A stretch of 64,000 bases of DNA from Rhizobium hidalgonense (GCF_002914525.1 NZ_LODW01000048.1:372001-436000), one strand, 5' to 3'. Shown: positions 17,126 to 26,706, counted from the stretch's first letter. A program made the numbers and translations. Notes: a model not told the origin generated them from the letters alone.

Positions 17126-17938
17126 GTGTTCCGTTTTGCTCTCCATATCCTGATCGTTCTCATTCTGACGCTGCTCACACAGATCGGTGGCGTCGCCTAT
17201 CTTATCGCCCTCGCCGCGTCCCGCGCCTTGGGCATCCGCCGCTTTCTAGCGAGGTTCGCGATCTTCCTGCTTTTTTACGCCGGTGCGTCGTTTGCCGCGG
17301 GCCTCGCAGCCCCGATGTTCGGGCGGGTTCCCCTCTCCTGCATATCGGGCGCCACAGACAAGCTCGTGGTCCGCTCTCCGGCCTATTGCCTGCTGAACCG
17401 CAATTACGTCACGCCTGGCCTGCGCGATCTGGCAAAGGCGCTTGCCGACCACATGGACGCTGAATTTCCCGGCACCGTCACCGTCGCGCTGGATGCGAAT
17501 TTCCCCTTCGTGGACGGCTTTCCGCTGCTTCCGCATCTGTCGCATGCTGACGGGAAAAAGCTCGACTTCGCCTATTATTACAAGAATGCCGACGGCGCCT
17601 TCCTGAATGGCGCCACCCGTTCCCCGATCGGTTATTTCGCCTTCGAAGAGCCGGCACCGGGTGACGAACTGCCATGCGAAGGGCGCAACGACTGGCTGAC
17701 CACACGTTGGGATTTCGACGCGCTGCAGCCATTGTTTCCGGACTATAGAATCGAGGAGCAGCGCACATCGGCCGCCGTCGACTGGCTGACCCGCGAGGGC
17801 GTGGCACGCTTCGGCCTGCAGAAGATCTTCATCGAGCCGCATCTGAAGAACGCGCTTGGCATTACCGACAGCCATGTCCGCTTCCAAGGCTGCCGCGCCG
17901 CCCGCCACGACGACCATATCCATATCCAGGTCGAGTAG
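17126..17938 (+). CDS. membrane-anchored hypothetical protein with C-terminal HxDHxHIQ motif
   Basis: 270 residues from a GTG at 17126 with aagg 9 nt upstream; an in-frame ATG at 17093 would add 11 residues but has no ribosome site. N-terminal hydrophobic region with two membrane segments (ILIVLILTLLTQIGGVAYLI and FAIFLLFYAGASFAAGLA). The soluble part contains HADGKKLDFAYYYKN and ends ARHDDHIHIQVE, a metal-ligand-like ending reminiscent of LAS/MepA-type murein peptidases. Whether it is a peptidase is uncertain. It begins just after a decayed acetyltransferase on the other strand. Confidence 0.7.
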   Translation: MFRFALHILIVLILTLLTQIGGVAYLIALAASRALGIRRFLARFAIFLLFYAGASFAAGLAAPMFGRVPLSCISGATDKLVVRSPAYCLLNRNYVTPGLRDLAKALADHMDAEFPGTVTVALDANFPFVDGFPLLPHLSHADGKKLDFAYYYKNADGAFLNGATRSPIGYFAFEEPAPGDELPCEGRNDWLTTRWDFDALQPLFPDYRIEEQRTSAAVDWLTREGVARFGLQKIFIEPHLKNALGITDSHVRFQGCRAARHDDHIHIQVE

Positions 17939-18046
17939 CCCCGGCCCATCAAATCGCACGGTCATGTGGGCAGACAGAGTCGCGTTGCCCTACGAGGATA
18001 TATTTGCGACGTCCTAAAAGATTTACACCCTTCGAAAGAACGTCGA

Positions 18047-18367
18047 ATGGAAGCAGGCATGATCTGGCTTACGCTTTTGCCCTTTGCAGCAGTCTTCATC
18101 GCCACTCTGATTATGGGGCAAGGCAGCAGGTTATGGATATCAATTGCGATCACCAGCTCAGCATTGGTCGTCGGAGCGCTGTGCCTATACGAAATTGGTG
18201 TAAAAGCCTCTTGTGAAATTGACGAGAGCGAATGTCTGGGTGCGACTGCCACTGCTTGGCTTATCGCCTTCGTGTGGGGTGCTCCAACCCTTGGATTTAT
18301 TCTCAAGCTTGCAACCCAAATTCGTTCTCGTGGCAGAGACGACGACGGGCGTTCACCGTCTGCTTGA
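18047..18367 (+). CDS. small membrane protein of unknown function
   Basis: 106 residues from the ATG at 18047 (another at 18059 gives a start directly before the membrane). Three hydrophobic stretches: WLTLLPFAAVFIATLIM, ISIAITSSALVVGALCLYEI and TATAWLIAFVWGAPTLGFIL. A short polar loop between the last two has two cysteines (ASCEIDESECLG), which could form a disulfide on the periplasmic side. The basic C-terminus (IRSRGRDDDGR) would be cytoplasmic. No family is recognised and neighbours give no hint. Lower GC than its surroundings. Confidence 0.5.
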   Translation: MEAGMIWLTLLPFAAVFIATLIMGQGSRLWISIAITSSALVVGALCLYEIGVKASCEIDESECLGATATAWLIAFVWGAPTLGFILKLATQIRSRGRDDDGRSPSA

Positions 18368-18559
18368 ATGGCTGCGTTGCAGATCGAGTATCACCACCCA
18401 ATTAAGCGATCGGGCTGCCAACCAATTTCAAACGATTTTAAAAATCCGTGCCAAAAACTAATCGATTTTAATTTTATGATTAAAATTTTCTTGTTGCAGC
18501 GCAGTAGAATTTAAACATTATTTCTTCAGACGCTCAGTCTGTCCGTTGGAGGAACTCGC

Positions 18560-18733
18560 ATGACGATGACATTTCCGCTAACCGAGAAGCGTGACGCAGA
18601 GGCATTGCTGAAACACTTGACGTTGTACAAACTCAGCTGTCCCGGAAACTGCGTCGTGTCGCTCAAGACTTACGTCGCCTACGTCTCGTCCTCTCACACG
18701 ACGGCACTGGGCACCGCCCGTACCGCCTGGTAG
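18560..18733 (+). CDS. small hypothetical protein with strong ribosome site
   Basis: 57 residues beginning MTMTFPLTEKRDAEALLKHL. A ggagg core lies 7-8 nt before the ATG, among the best in the window, and a T-run (18753-18758) follows 20 bp after the stop. The upstream 100 bp is AT-rich and promoter-like. The protein has two cysteines in LSCPGNCVVSL and a Thr/Ser-rich tail ending TARTAW; no signal peptide. No relatives are recognised. Confidence 0.5.
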   Translation: MTMTFPLTEKRDAEALLKHLTLYKLSCPGNCVVSLKTYVAYVSSSHTTALGTARTAW

Positions 18734-18758
18734 GGGATCGAACGTCTCGGGCTTTTTT
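18716..18758 (+). terminator. terminator candidate after small gene
   Basis: gcccg (18716-18720) pairs with cgggc (18748-18752) followed by six Ts. The stem is short and the loop long, so this is a weak call. The 270 bp beyond it, up to the prenyltransferase gene, shows no further gene. Confidence 0.35.
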
Positions 18759-19030
18759 GCCGAATGTTTGTGCCTTTCGCTCATGCTCAAAGGCGCCCAC
18801 CGCTAACATTCCTCACCGTCGTCTGCCTCGATAGGCAGCGTCTCCCGCTGGGGGAAAAGATGAGAAGCTGCGTCACGGAAGGCGGGAGTGGCCTCGGCGG
18901 TTCGGGAAATCATCGAATGCCGGTCGCGGCAAACGGACGTTGCCGTGCTTGCAAAAATTCCTATGCTGGCCGACGCCGATGGCGATGAAAACTGAGTCAT
19001 CGCGGTGCGATAGGAATTTTAGATCACATC

Positions 19031-19945
19031 ATGACCAGTCTCAGCCGCCCTGATCTCAGCGACATCCACTATGGCGACTGGGTGGATCGTCGATTGCCGG
19101 CCGCATGGCGGCCATACACGCGGCTGGCGCGGCTGGATCGCCCGGTCGGAATATGGCTAACGCTTTTCCCGTGCTGGGCTGCCCTCATCCAGGCTTCGCA
19201 CGGTCTGCCGGACCTCGGGCAGCTGACGATCTTCTCTCTCGGCGCCTTGCTGATGAGAAGCGCCGGTTCCACCGTCAACGACATCGCCGATCGGAAATTT
19301 GACGGCCATGTGGAACGGACTCGCTTCCGGCCGCTTGCAAGCGGAGAACTGCGCACGCTGCAAGCCTTCGTCTTTCTGGCCGTGGAACTCTTGGTTGCGG
19401 CCTCCCTTCTACCCTTACTCACACCCTATACACGCTTGGTGGCGATATCGGTTCTGCCGCTCGTCTTCCTTTATCCGCTCTGCAAACGCTTCACCCATTG
19501 GCCACAAGCCGTCCTGGGCGCGGCGTTCAATTGGGGGATGCTGATGGCCTGGGCCGAGATTGCCGGCCATATCCCGGCCGGCGCCGTCCTGATGTGGGCC
19601 GGGGCGATCGCCTGGCAGATCGGTTATGACACGGTCTATGCCTATGTCGATGTGAGGGATGACACCCGTCTCGGCCTGAAATCCACGGCGATCCTGTTTG
19701 GACGGCGCGGCAAGATGTGGATCGGCTTATGCTACGCTCTGGCCGTTGGGGCGTGGTCGCTCGGCGGCTGGCTATTGGAGATGTCGCCGCCTTATGCGGT
19801 CGGAATGCTGGTAATCGCAGCCCACCTTGCCTGGCAGACCCGGCGGATCGACCTCGCCCGGCCGGACCTGAATTACCGCCTGTTCCGCGCCAATATCCTG
19901 ACCGGCATGCTGCTCGCCGGCACAGCTCTGTCGGGCACATGGTGA
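19031..19945 (+). CDS. ubiA: UbiA-family prenyltransferase (4-hydroxybenzoate polyprenyltransferase)
   Basis: 304 residues with about eight membrane segments. The two diphosphate/Mg-binding motifs are visible: NDIADRKFD (83-91) and YVDVRDDTRLGLKST. It would attach the polyprenyl tail to 4-hydroxybenzoate at the inner membrane in ubiquinone synthesis. The COQ7-type hydroxylase nearby (20911-21507) fits the pathway. It may be a second copy, since rhizobia usually have ubiA elsewhere; this cannot be settled from the window. The next gene starts 22 bp downstream in the same direction. Confidence 0.85.
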   Translation: MTSLSRPDLSDIHYGDWVDRRLPAAWRPYTRLARLDRPVGIWLTLFPCWAALIQASHGLPDLGQLTIFSLGALLMRSAGSTVNDIADRKFDGHVERTRFRPLASGELRTLQAFVFLAVELLVAASLLPLLTPYTRLVAISVLPLVFLYPLCKRFTHWPQAVLGAAFNWGMLMAWAEIAGHIPAGAVLMWAGAIAWQIGYDTVYAYVDVRDDTRLGLKSTAILFGRRGKMWIGLCYALAVGAWSLGGWLLEMSPPYAVGMLVIAAHLAWQTRRIDLARPDLNYRLFRANILTGMLLAGTALSGTW

Positions 19946-19967
19946 GCAGATCGAGGACGTAACACCG

Positions 19968-20741
19968 ATGACCTATCTGAAACATGGCGTGCTTGCCGCG
20001 GCGATGATGCTGGCAGCAACGATCATATCATTGCGTCAAGCCCATGCCGAACCATGCGACCAGGAGACGTTCGAAGAGACGAAATACGTCGTCTGTACGC
20101 TGCAAACGGGGACGGACCTTCGCCTGTTCTGGAAGGGCGCCGATGGCCAGCCGTACCGGACTTTTTCAAGCCTTGCCGAAGCCGTTCGCGCCGAGGGGAA
20201 GACGCTGGTGCTGGCCGTCAACGCCGGCATGTACCGGGCCGATTTTTCGCCGATGGGGCTGTATGTCGAAAACAGCAGGGAATTGAAACCCGCCAATACA
20301 GCAAAGGCCGAAAGCTCCGCCGGCCAGGTGCCGAATTTCTATAAGAAGCCGAACGGCGTGTTCTTTCTGGGTGAAACCGGCGCGGGCATACTTCCGACCG
20401 ATGAATTTCAAAAACGTGCGCCCAAGGTGCGGTTCGCCACACAGTCCGGCCCGATGCTTGTCATCGCCGGCAAGCTGAACCCGATCTTCATCCCCGGCTC
20501 GACGGACCGAACCCGCCGAATTGGTGTCGGGGTCTGCGGGGCCGGCACGGTTCGCTTGGCGATCAGCGAAGACGGAGTGAATTTCCACGATTTCGCGCGG
20601 CTCTTCCGCGATGATCTGAAATGCCCCGACGCCTTGTTTCTCGATGGCGGACACGGTGTAGGGCTCTACCATCCGGCGATGGGCCGCAACGACCGCTCCT
20701 GGCACGGCGGCTATGGCCCGATGCTCGGGCTTGTTGAATAA
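19968..20741 (+). CDS. exported phosphodiester glycosidase family (NAGPA/DUF2233) protein
   Basis: 257 residues. Signal peptide ending SLRQAHA before EPCDQ puts it in the periplasm. The NAGPA-domain features are LVLAVNAGMYRADFSPMGLY, NGVFFLG, ATQSGPMLV, RRIGVGV and ALFLDGGHGVGLY. This domain hydrolyses sugar-phosphodiester or related bonds in other proteins, including the human uncovering enzyme; many bacterial members act on cell-envelope glycans. It follows the prenyltransferase gene by 22 bp and is probably co-transcribed, though the link in function is unclear. Confidence 0.85.
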   Translation: MTYLKHGVLAAAMMLAATIISLRQAHAEPCDQETFEETKYVVCTLQTGTDLRLFWKGADGQPYRTFSSLAEAVRAEGKTLVLAVNAGMYRADFSPMGLYVENSRELKPANTAKAESSAGQVPNFYKKPNGVFFLGETGAGILPTDEFQKRAPKVRFATQSGPMLVIAGKLNPIFIPGSTDRTRRIGVGVCGAGTVRLAISEDGVNFHDFARLFRDDLKCPDALFLDGGHGVGLYHPAMGRNDRSWHGGYGPMLGLVE

Positions 20742-20910
20742 ACAAGCCTTCATGAGGGCGCCAAGCAGCCGGCCTTCCCATTCGGACGTACGTCGATATG
20801 AGGTTGTCGTGTCCGCCAGACACAATGCTCCCACAATACGATGCCCACCGACCTCAAACTTACAGTCTCCTCTGACGCCATTAGCTTCCTCCGAAATTTC
20901 CGGCCAAAGT

Positions 20911-21507
20911 CTATTCCTTCCCCGCACGCGCCATTTCGGCGCGCATCCAGCTTGAGTCTCCCCAGGTGGAGAACCAGATCATCAGATCGGTCAGGGCGCC
21001 GATGACGGGCAGGAGCAAGGCTTGGCTCAGCCCCCGTCTCTTCTGGCTGTCTTCGGCTTTCCTCAGATGCGCTAGCTCCTGTTCCTGAATCGACGCGATG
21101 AGGGCGCGAAGCTCCGGATCACGCTGGGCAAGAAAAGCAAGCTGGTCTTCGAGATGGCGATGGACCGTGCTTTCCACTGCCTCTGTGCAAATCCAGATCA
21201 TGTTGCGCCCGCCAAGCGCCGTCAGGATGCCGAGTATGGAGCCGCCGAGGCTCCAGAAGGCCATGACGCGACAGGGCTTGGCGTTCCTTGCAGGCATCGC
21301 CTCACGAAATAGGCGGCAATGGTCGATCTCGTCCTCACGCATCTCTTCGAGCGCCGGGACGATGTCGGGAAACAGACGCCGAGCCATCAGGATCTGGGCG
21401 CCATAGATCCTGACAGCGCCGAATTCCCCCGCATGATTGACCTTCAGAATACGACGGATCGTGACATCGGGGTCGCGGATACCCGAGCTGTCCGACGGAT
21501 TGACCAT
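20911..21507 (-). CDS. coq7: COQ7-type demethoxyubiquinone hydroxylase
   Basis: 198 residues from the ATG at 21507, with a GAGGTGG ribosome site. Diiron ligands of the ferritin-like fold are visible: HAGEFGA, EEMREDEIDH, TEAVESTVHRHLE and EQELAHLRKAE, including both ExxH motifs. It hydroxylates 5-demethoxyubiquinone, a late step of ubiquinone synthesis, on the membrane surface. It has a long C-terminal hydrophobic segment as in other family members. Convergent with the ubiA-containing pair. The 5' flank overlaps nothing; the broken exporter lies 100 bp upstream. Confidence 0.9.
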   Translation of the reverse strand: MVNPSDSSGIRDPDVTIRRILKVNHAGEFGAVRIYGAQILMARRLFPDIVPALEEMREDEIDHCRLFREAMPARNAKPCRVMAFWSLGGSILGILTALGGRNMIWICTEAVESTVHRHLEDQLAFLAQRDPELRALIASIQEQELAHLRKAEDSQKRRGLSQALLLPVIGALTDLMIWFSTWGDSSWMRAEMARAGKE

Positions 21508-21608
21508 GACCACCTCGCCCCAATTGCCTTGGAGGCAATAGGCAGCAACGCCGCTGCTCTCGTCAAGGGGCGCTGGCCTTGCTCGATCTGCCGCGGCAAG
21601 ATGGGCGA

Positions 21609-23476
21609 TCACCCCCCAGGCGGGCCCGGCACGGGGTCGTCAATGTCTTCGGGAATGAAACCGCCGGTCTGGCGTTTCCACAGACGGGCAAACAGCCCGT
21701 CGCGTTCGACCAGTTCGTCCGGCCTGCCCTCCTCCACGATCCGCCCGTGATCGAGCACGACGATCCGGTCCATCCTGGCGATGGTCGAAAGGCGATGCGC
21801 GATGGCGATCACCGTCTTTCCCTCCATGACGAGGTTCAGCCTTTCCTGGATGGCGGCTTCGGATTCGCTGTCGAGGGCTGAGGTCGCCTCGTCGAGCACG
21901 AGGATCGGCGCGTCCTTCAGCAGAACACGGGCGATCGCCACACGCTGCCGCTGGCCTCCCGAAAGTTTGATGCCACGGTCGCCGACGAAGGCTTCATAGC
22001 CCTTGCGGCCCTCGCCGTCCGAAAGATCGGCAATGAAGGCATCGGCGCTTGCCATCTTCGCCACCGCCTCGATCTCCTCCATCGTCGCCTCCGGCCGGCC
22101 GTAACGGATATTGTCCCCGACCGAACGATGCAGCAGCGCGACATCCTGTGCGATGACGCCGATGGCGCGGCGAAGGCTCGCCTGCGTCACCGCGCGGATG
22201 TCCTGCCCGTTGATCAGGATCGAGCCGTCGCCGATGTCGTAGAAGCGTAGGAGCAGGCTTACCAGCGTTGTCTTGCCTGCTCCGGAGAGGCCGACAAGGC
22301 CCACCTTTTCGCCGGGCCTAATCGCCAACGACAGGTCATCGATAACAGGCTTGCCGGACTTGTAGGCGAATCGGACGTTCTCAAAACGGACCTCCCCACG
22401 GCTGACCGCCAGTTCGGCCGCATCCGGCCGGTCGATGATGGTGGGCGGCGTTGTCATCACCGGCATGGCATCCTTGATCGTGCCGAGCGCGCGGAAGATC
22501 TGCTGTCCCATCTGCAGGAAGGTGAAGGAGCCTGCCGAGAGGCGTTGGAGGATGTAAACCATCGCGGTGAAATCACCCACGGTCATGAAGCGGTCGAACA
22601 GCCCCCAAAAACCCATTCCGAGCATGACGAGCCAGAGCACCATGTTGAGGCTGATGACGACGAGCTCCGTTGTGCGGTAGATGCGCTGTTCGTGGTGAAG
22701 CGTGTCGACCCCTTTGGACATGATCTTTCGTAGCGCGCCCGCCTCGCTGTCTTCCGCGGCGAACTGCTTGACCATCTGGATATTGCCGTAGATGTCGGTC
22801 AGCGCACCGGAGATGAGGCTGTTCTGCTTTGCCGAGCGGCGAGCGCGCTCCGTAAAATCCGGAACGACCTTGATCGCGAAAACGATGTTGAAGGCGACCC
22901 AGGCTATGACCGGCAGTGCAAGCTGCCAGGAGAGCGCGAGCAGAAGAAGAACGGAACCGATGATCTGAAGCAAGAAGCGGGGTGCCGTCTGGAACGCGAT
23001 GAGGATCTGTTGCTGGACGGCAGTAGCGACCTGACCCAACCGGGATGCGACCTGGCCGGCGAAAAGATCATGGAAGAAAGCGAGATCCTGTCGCTCGACG
23101 GCCTTATGCCCCTGCCATTGGATCGCAACGGGTAGGCTAATGCCGATCGTATGCGAGTTAAGTAGAAAAGAACGGGCATCACCGGAAAAAGCAGAAAGGC
23201 GAGGACTGTTAGGAGTCGGAACTCACTGTCGACGAAGAGTTCCACGCCTTGTGTCGTCACTCCGTCGACAATGACGGAAAGACCCCAGATGATCGTAAGG
23301 TTGATTGCTTCGATCGCCATCGAGGTCAGCGCCATGGTAATGATAACACCCCGAAACATTGCGATGAAGTGCAAGAGGACCGCCACAGGTCCCTTGGTGG
23401 GCATCGGCCTGTAAGGAATGTCGAGCGGCCGAATCAACGTTTCGAAGGGACGATAGATCGCATCTGAAATCGACAT
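21609..23476 (-). pseudogene. ABC exporter (fused permease-ATPase), broken by a frameshift
   Basis: The N-terminal ~107 residues (from the ATG at 23476, MSISDAIYRPFETL) and the remaining ~515 residues are in different frames. The switch lies near 23155: after MPVLFYLT the protein continues in another frame as NSHTIGISLPVAIQWQGHK. The span is 1868 bp, one short of 623 codons, so a one-base deletion is the simplest cause. The downstream part is intact: Walker A GLSGAGKTT, signature KLSGGQRQR, Walker B ILVLDEATSALD and H-loop IAHRLS. It is a type IV (MsbA/lipid exporter-like) half-transporter. It may be a true pseudogene, a programmed shift or a sequence error. Confidence 0.75.
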
Positions 23477-23677
23477 GGGCCACTCGGATTAGATCGGGAG
23501 AAGGCGTGGACTCAGCTACGCAAGGTCGCAGAAAACCATCTCCACGCTGCAATCTCAATTAGAAATTTCAAAAATCTACCAAACGAAATAGGCGGGCCTG
23601 GATCGCTCAATTGCGGTCATCGCGCCATTGAGGCACGATGCCTCAAGGAAACAGCGAGCAGAATCGGACCGACCCTT

Positions 23678-24079
23678 ATGCTGACGGGCTCATGTCATTG
23701 CGGCAAGGCGAACTGGACGCTGGAAGGCGATCCCGGTTCGATCACCGCCTGCAACTGTACGCTCTGCCGGCGCTACGGCACGCTATGGGCCTATGATTAC
23801 GAAGGAGAGCGTATCGCTGTCAGCGGAGAAACCGCTTCCTATACCCGCTCCGACCGAGAGACGTCGTCCCTCGAAATTTTGTTCTGCCCGTCCTGCGCCT
23901 GCGTCCTGAGTTGGCGCGGCCTGCGGCATCAAAAGGACGGCCGCCGGCGCATGGCCGTCAACCTGCGGCTTGCGCCGCCGGATCTCGTCGCCGATCTGCC
24001 CATCGATCATTTCGACGGGCTGGACACGTTCGAAGATCTTCCATCCAAAGGGCGTTGCGTGCGCGACCTCTGGTTCTGA
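23678..24079 (+). CDS. GFA-family (CENP-V/GFA domain) zinc protein
   Basis: 133 residues. Zinc-ligand cysteines are in CHCG (residues 6 and 8), CNCTLC (25, 27, 30) and CPSC (70, 73), the arrangement of the GFA domain. The founding member was described as a glutathione-dependent formaldehyde-activating enzyme, but most members have unknown reactions. Cytoplasmic, no signal peptide. It stands alone; the 200 bp upstream (23477-23677) shows no gene. Confidence 0.85.
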   Translation: MLTGSCHCGKANWTLEGDPGSITACNCTLCRRYGTLWAYDYEGERIAVSGETASYTRSDRETSSLEILFCPSCACVLSWRGLRHQKDGRRRMAVNLRLAPPDLVADLPIDHFDGLDTFEDLPSKGRCVRDLWF

Positions 24080-24112
24080 CAGCCGGGCATTTATTGGCTT
24101 CACGCGGGCATC

Positions 24113-24586
24113 TCAGCCGCGCCGGGCCGCCTCGATCGCTGCGATATCGATCTTCCTCATCGTCATCATCGCGTCGAAAGCACGCTTTGCCTGACCACCG
24201 CCTGCCGCCAGCGCTTCGGAAAGGACACGCGGCGTGATCTGCCAGGACACACCCCATTTATCCTTGCACCAGCCGCACTCACTTTCCTGGCCGCCATTGC
24301 CGACGATGGCGTTCCAGTAGCGGTCGGTTTCCTCCTGATCGTCGGTTGCGATCTGAAACGAGAAGGCTTCGGTGTGTTTGAACGTGGGGCCGCCGTTCAG
24401 GCCGATGCAGGCAACACCCGCAACGGTGAATTCAACAACCAGCACGTCTCCCTGCTTGCCATCCGGATAATCTCCCGGTGCCCGAATGACGGCGCCGACG
24501 GCGCTGTCGGGAAACGTCGCGGCATAAAAGCGGGCAGCCGCCTCGGCGTCTTTGTCGTACCATACGCAGATCGTGTTCTTGGCCAT
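24113..24586 (-). CDS. VOC-family protein, PhnB/3-demethylubiquinone-9 methyltransferase-like
   Basis: 157 residues from the ATG at 24586, with AGAGG 9 nt upstream. The fold is shown by ICVWYDKDAEAAARFYAATF, FTVAGVACIGLNGGP, FSFQIATDDQEETDRYWNAI and CGWCKDKWGVSWQITP. This is the DUF899/PhnB-like vicinal-oxygen-chelate group, common in rhizobia and of unknown reaction despite the methyltransferase name often given. Cytoplasmic. The tail (FDAMMTMRKIDIAAIEAA) is characteristic of the group. Confidence 0.85.
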   Translation of the reverse strand: MAKNTICVWYDKDAEAAARFYAATFPDSAVGAVIRAPGDYPDGKQGDVLVVEFTVAGVACIGLNGGPTFKHTEAFSFQIATDDQEETDRYWNAIVGNGGQESECGWCKDKWGVSWQITPRVLSEALAAGGGQAKRAFDAMMTMRKIDIAAIEAARRG

Positions 24587-24847
24587 TGCGCGGATCCTCT
24601 CGCTTTCGTTTGAATTTCCCCCGTGAAATAAGAAGCAAACCGCGTTTCTCCAGCCCACCGAAACAATTTCCCGGCAGCGATCGCTGCACTGCCGAGTAAC
24701 CAAACGCGCCGGTCGGAGAAGATGGGGGCTCGTGTAAATCGCGCCAATTGCGGTCATCATCGATCTGTAGGATGACTGAGGCTGCTGCAACCGCCCCTCT
24801 CGGTTCAGCGGACCGCTCATTGTTGCATTGGCCGGACTGGAACACTG

Positions 24848-25450
24848 ATGATTTACCTGCTTCGCCACGGCGAGACCATTTGGAACAGCTTGGGCCGTTT
24901 CCAGGGCCAGAAAGATTCATCGCTGACGGAGCGCGGTATCGAACAGGCTGAACAGGCCGCGAAGCTCCTGAAAAAGGAAGTTGCGGGTAGCGAGGATTCA
25001 TTCCAGCTCCACGTTAGCCCGCTAGGCCGTACTCTGGAGACTGCGGCTCGCGTGAAACGAATATTGCCACTGGTGGCCCGCCTGGAACCACGGCTGATGG
25101 AGGTGACCGTCGGCTCTTGGGACGGCATGACCCAGTTCGAGATCGACAACGAGTTTCCAGGAATGCTGGACGGATCCGACGCTTTTGATTGGTATTTCAA
25201 ATCGCCCGACGGGGAAAGCTTCGATGCTGCCTGTGCCCGGGCGCAGGACTGGATCTCAGGCATAGCTGGACCGACAGTCGCGATTTCGCACGGGCTGTTT
25301 GGCAGATTGGTCCGCGGCGTATATTCCGGCCTTTCAAAACGAGAAATGTTGGAACTGCCCGTTCCCCAAGACGGGTTCTATCGCCTTTGCGATCGAGAAC
25401 TCACTTTGGTAAGCGCTTCGGTCGAACCAATATCCAGCGTCATTGCATGA
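24848..25450 (+). CDS. histidine phosphatase family (phosphoglycerate-mutase-like) protein
   Basis: 200 residues. The phosphohistidine motif LLRHGET is at residues 4-10, the second arginine/phosphate site lies in VSPLGRTLETA, and the second catalytic histidine in AISHGLFGRLVRG. It is a branch-2-like small phosphatase rather than a glycolytic mutase. Substrate unknown. No good ribosome site; the start coincides with the conserved first strand, so it is secure. Confidence 0.85.
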   Translation: MIYLLRHGETIWNSLGRFQGQKDSSLTERGIEQAEQAAKLLKKEVAGSEDSFQLHVSPLGRTLETAARVKRILPLVARLEPRLMEVTVGSWDGMTQFEIDNEFPGMLDGSDAFDWYFKSPDGESFDAACARAQDWISGIAGPTVAISHGLFGRLVRGVYSGLSKREMLELPVPQDGFYRLCDRELTLVSASVEPISSVIA

Positions 25451-25571
25451 TAAGGGCTCATGTCTAGGTGACCGCCGCGACCCACCAAAGTTCATTGCCG
25501 TTTTATAGCGCCGCATCACCGGCGACGCGCTTTGTTTTTATGCATGTCGGTATCCCGGACACCGGACGACA

Positions 25572-26576
25572 CTAGAACATGTTCCGACCTTCACTGCGCG
25601 GGTCACCGTCAACACGATGCGGCTCGTAGAGCCCGCTCCGCGCCTTACGCCGCCAGGGACGGGAAAGATCCCCGGAATTGTCATCGATATCGGCGAGCGA
25701 TATCGCGGCCGTTCCATCCGTAGGGCATTGCGCCGCCCATCGACCGCCAGGAGCGACGATCCCGGAAGACACGGGATCAGCTAAACCCGGATGTGCGAGT
25801 AGGGAAAAGCTGACCCAGTAGCGATTGCTCGCCGCATGCCCCTGCGCCTCTGCAGCGAAGCCCAAATCGTTGACGGGTAAACCACCGGTCGACGAAAACA
25901 GCACACAATGGACATCGAGCCGCTCATACTCGCTGAAAATCTCCGGATAGTGACACTCCATGCCGAGCGCGCAGCCGAAACGAATGCCGTCGACCTCGAA
26001 GGTCACCGGGATCGATCCCGGCGTGTACATGAAGGAGATCTTGGTGTTAGACAGTAGGCGTTCGTCGTAGCGCGTCACCAGTTCACCGCGGTCGGAGATG
26101 ACGTAGAGGCTGTTGTGCGGCCGGTGCGGCGCCGTCAGCGGATGCACCGAGCCGATGACCGCCCAGAGCCCGAGCTCGCGTGCCAGCCTGCGCGTCGCAT
26201 CCAGCTCCTCACGCAGCACCGCCCATTCGAACCGGCGCCAATCGGATGGTCCGATCTCTCTCGGCCCCATCTTCGACATGATGCGCTTGTTGGGCGATGA
26301 TGTCGTCCCTTCGGGAAAGTGCACGAGCCGCGCACCCGCCTCTCGCGCCTGCTTCATCAACAGGCGCATCTCCTCGCCGCTCCGGCGAAGTTTGTCGATA
26401 TCCCGGGGATCGTCTGCATAGGTGGTCTGCGCCACGGCGAGACGCAAGCGTCTTGCCTCGGGCAATGCGTCATTCGTCAGCTTGGGAAGAACATGCATAC
26501 GGGCGGCAGTGTAGGATTCACCCGTCTTGGCGGCGCGCGCACGCACCCGCCGCTTGAAATTTCCATTCTCAGTCAT
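25572..26576 (-). CDS. nitrilase-superfamily (carbon-nitrogen hydrolase) protein, atypical active site
   Basis: 334 residues from the ATG at 26576, with GAGAGG 7 nt upstream. The nucleophile cysteine is Cys208 in LGMECHYPEIF and the general base Glu89 in HFPEGTTS. The lysine expected after the YD of the middle motif is Glu172 here (RYDERLLSNT). A short basic N-terminal motif (FKRRVRARAAKTGESYTAAR) precedes the enzyme domain; similar motifs are attached to assorted small enzymes in alphaproteobacteria. Family members cleave amides or nitriles; with the altered lysine, activity is uncertain. Confidence 0.8.
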   Translation of the reverse strand: MTENGNFKRRVRARAAKTGESYTAARMHVLPKLTNDALPEARRLRLAVAQTTYADDPRDIDKLRRSGEEMRLLMKQAREAGARLVHFPEGTTSSPNKRIMSKMGPREIGPSDWRRFEWAVLREELDATRRLARELGLWAVIGSVHPLTAPHRPHNSLYVISDRGELVTRYDERLLSNTKISFMYTPGSIPVTFEVDGIRFGCALGMECHYPEIFSEYERLDVHCVLFSSTGGLPVNDLGFAAEAQGHAASNRYWVSFSLLAHPGLADPVSSGIVAPGGRWAAQCPTDGTAAISLADIDDNSGDLSRPWRRKARSGLYEPHRVDGDPRSEGRNMF

Positions 26577-26706
26577 ATCAGGGCCTCTCACGTTCCGGAC
26601 ATCGTTCCCCAGCAACAGGCCCGAAACATCAGGACCAGGATTACGACCCGAGACGAAAGTCCCTTTGCCTCCGATTGAAGACCTTGCTGGGGAAGGTCTA
26701 GGGAGG

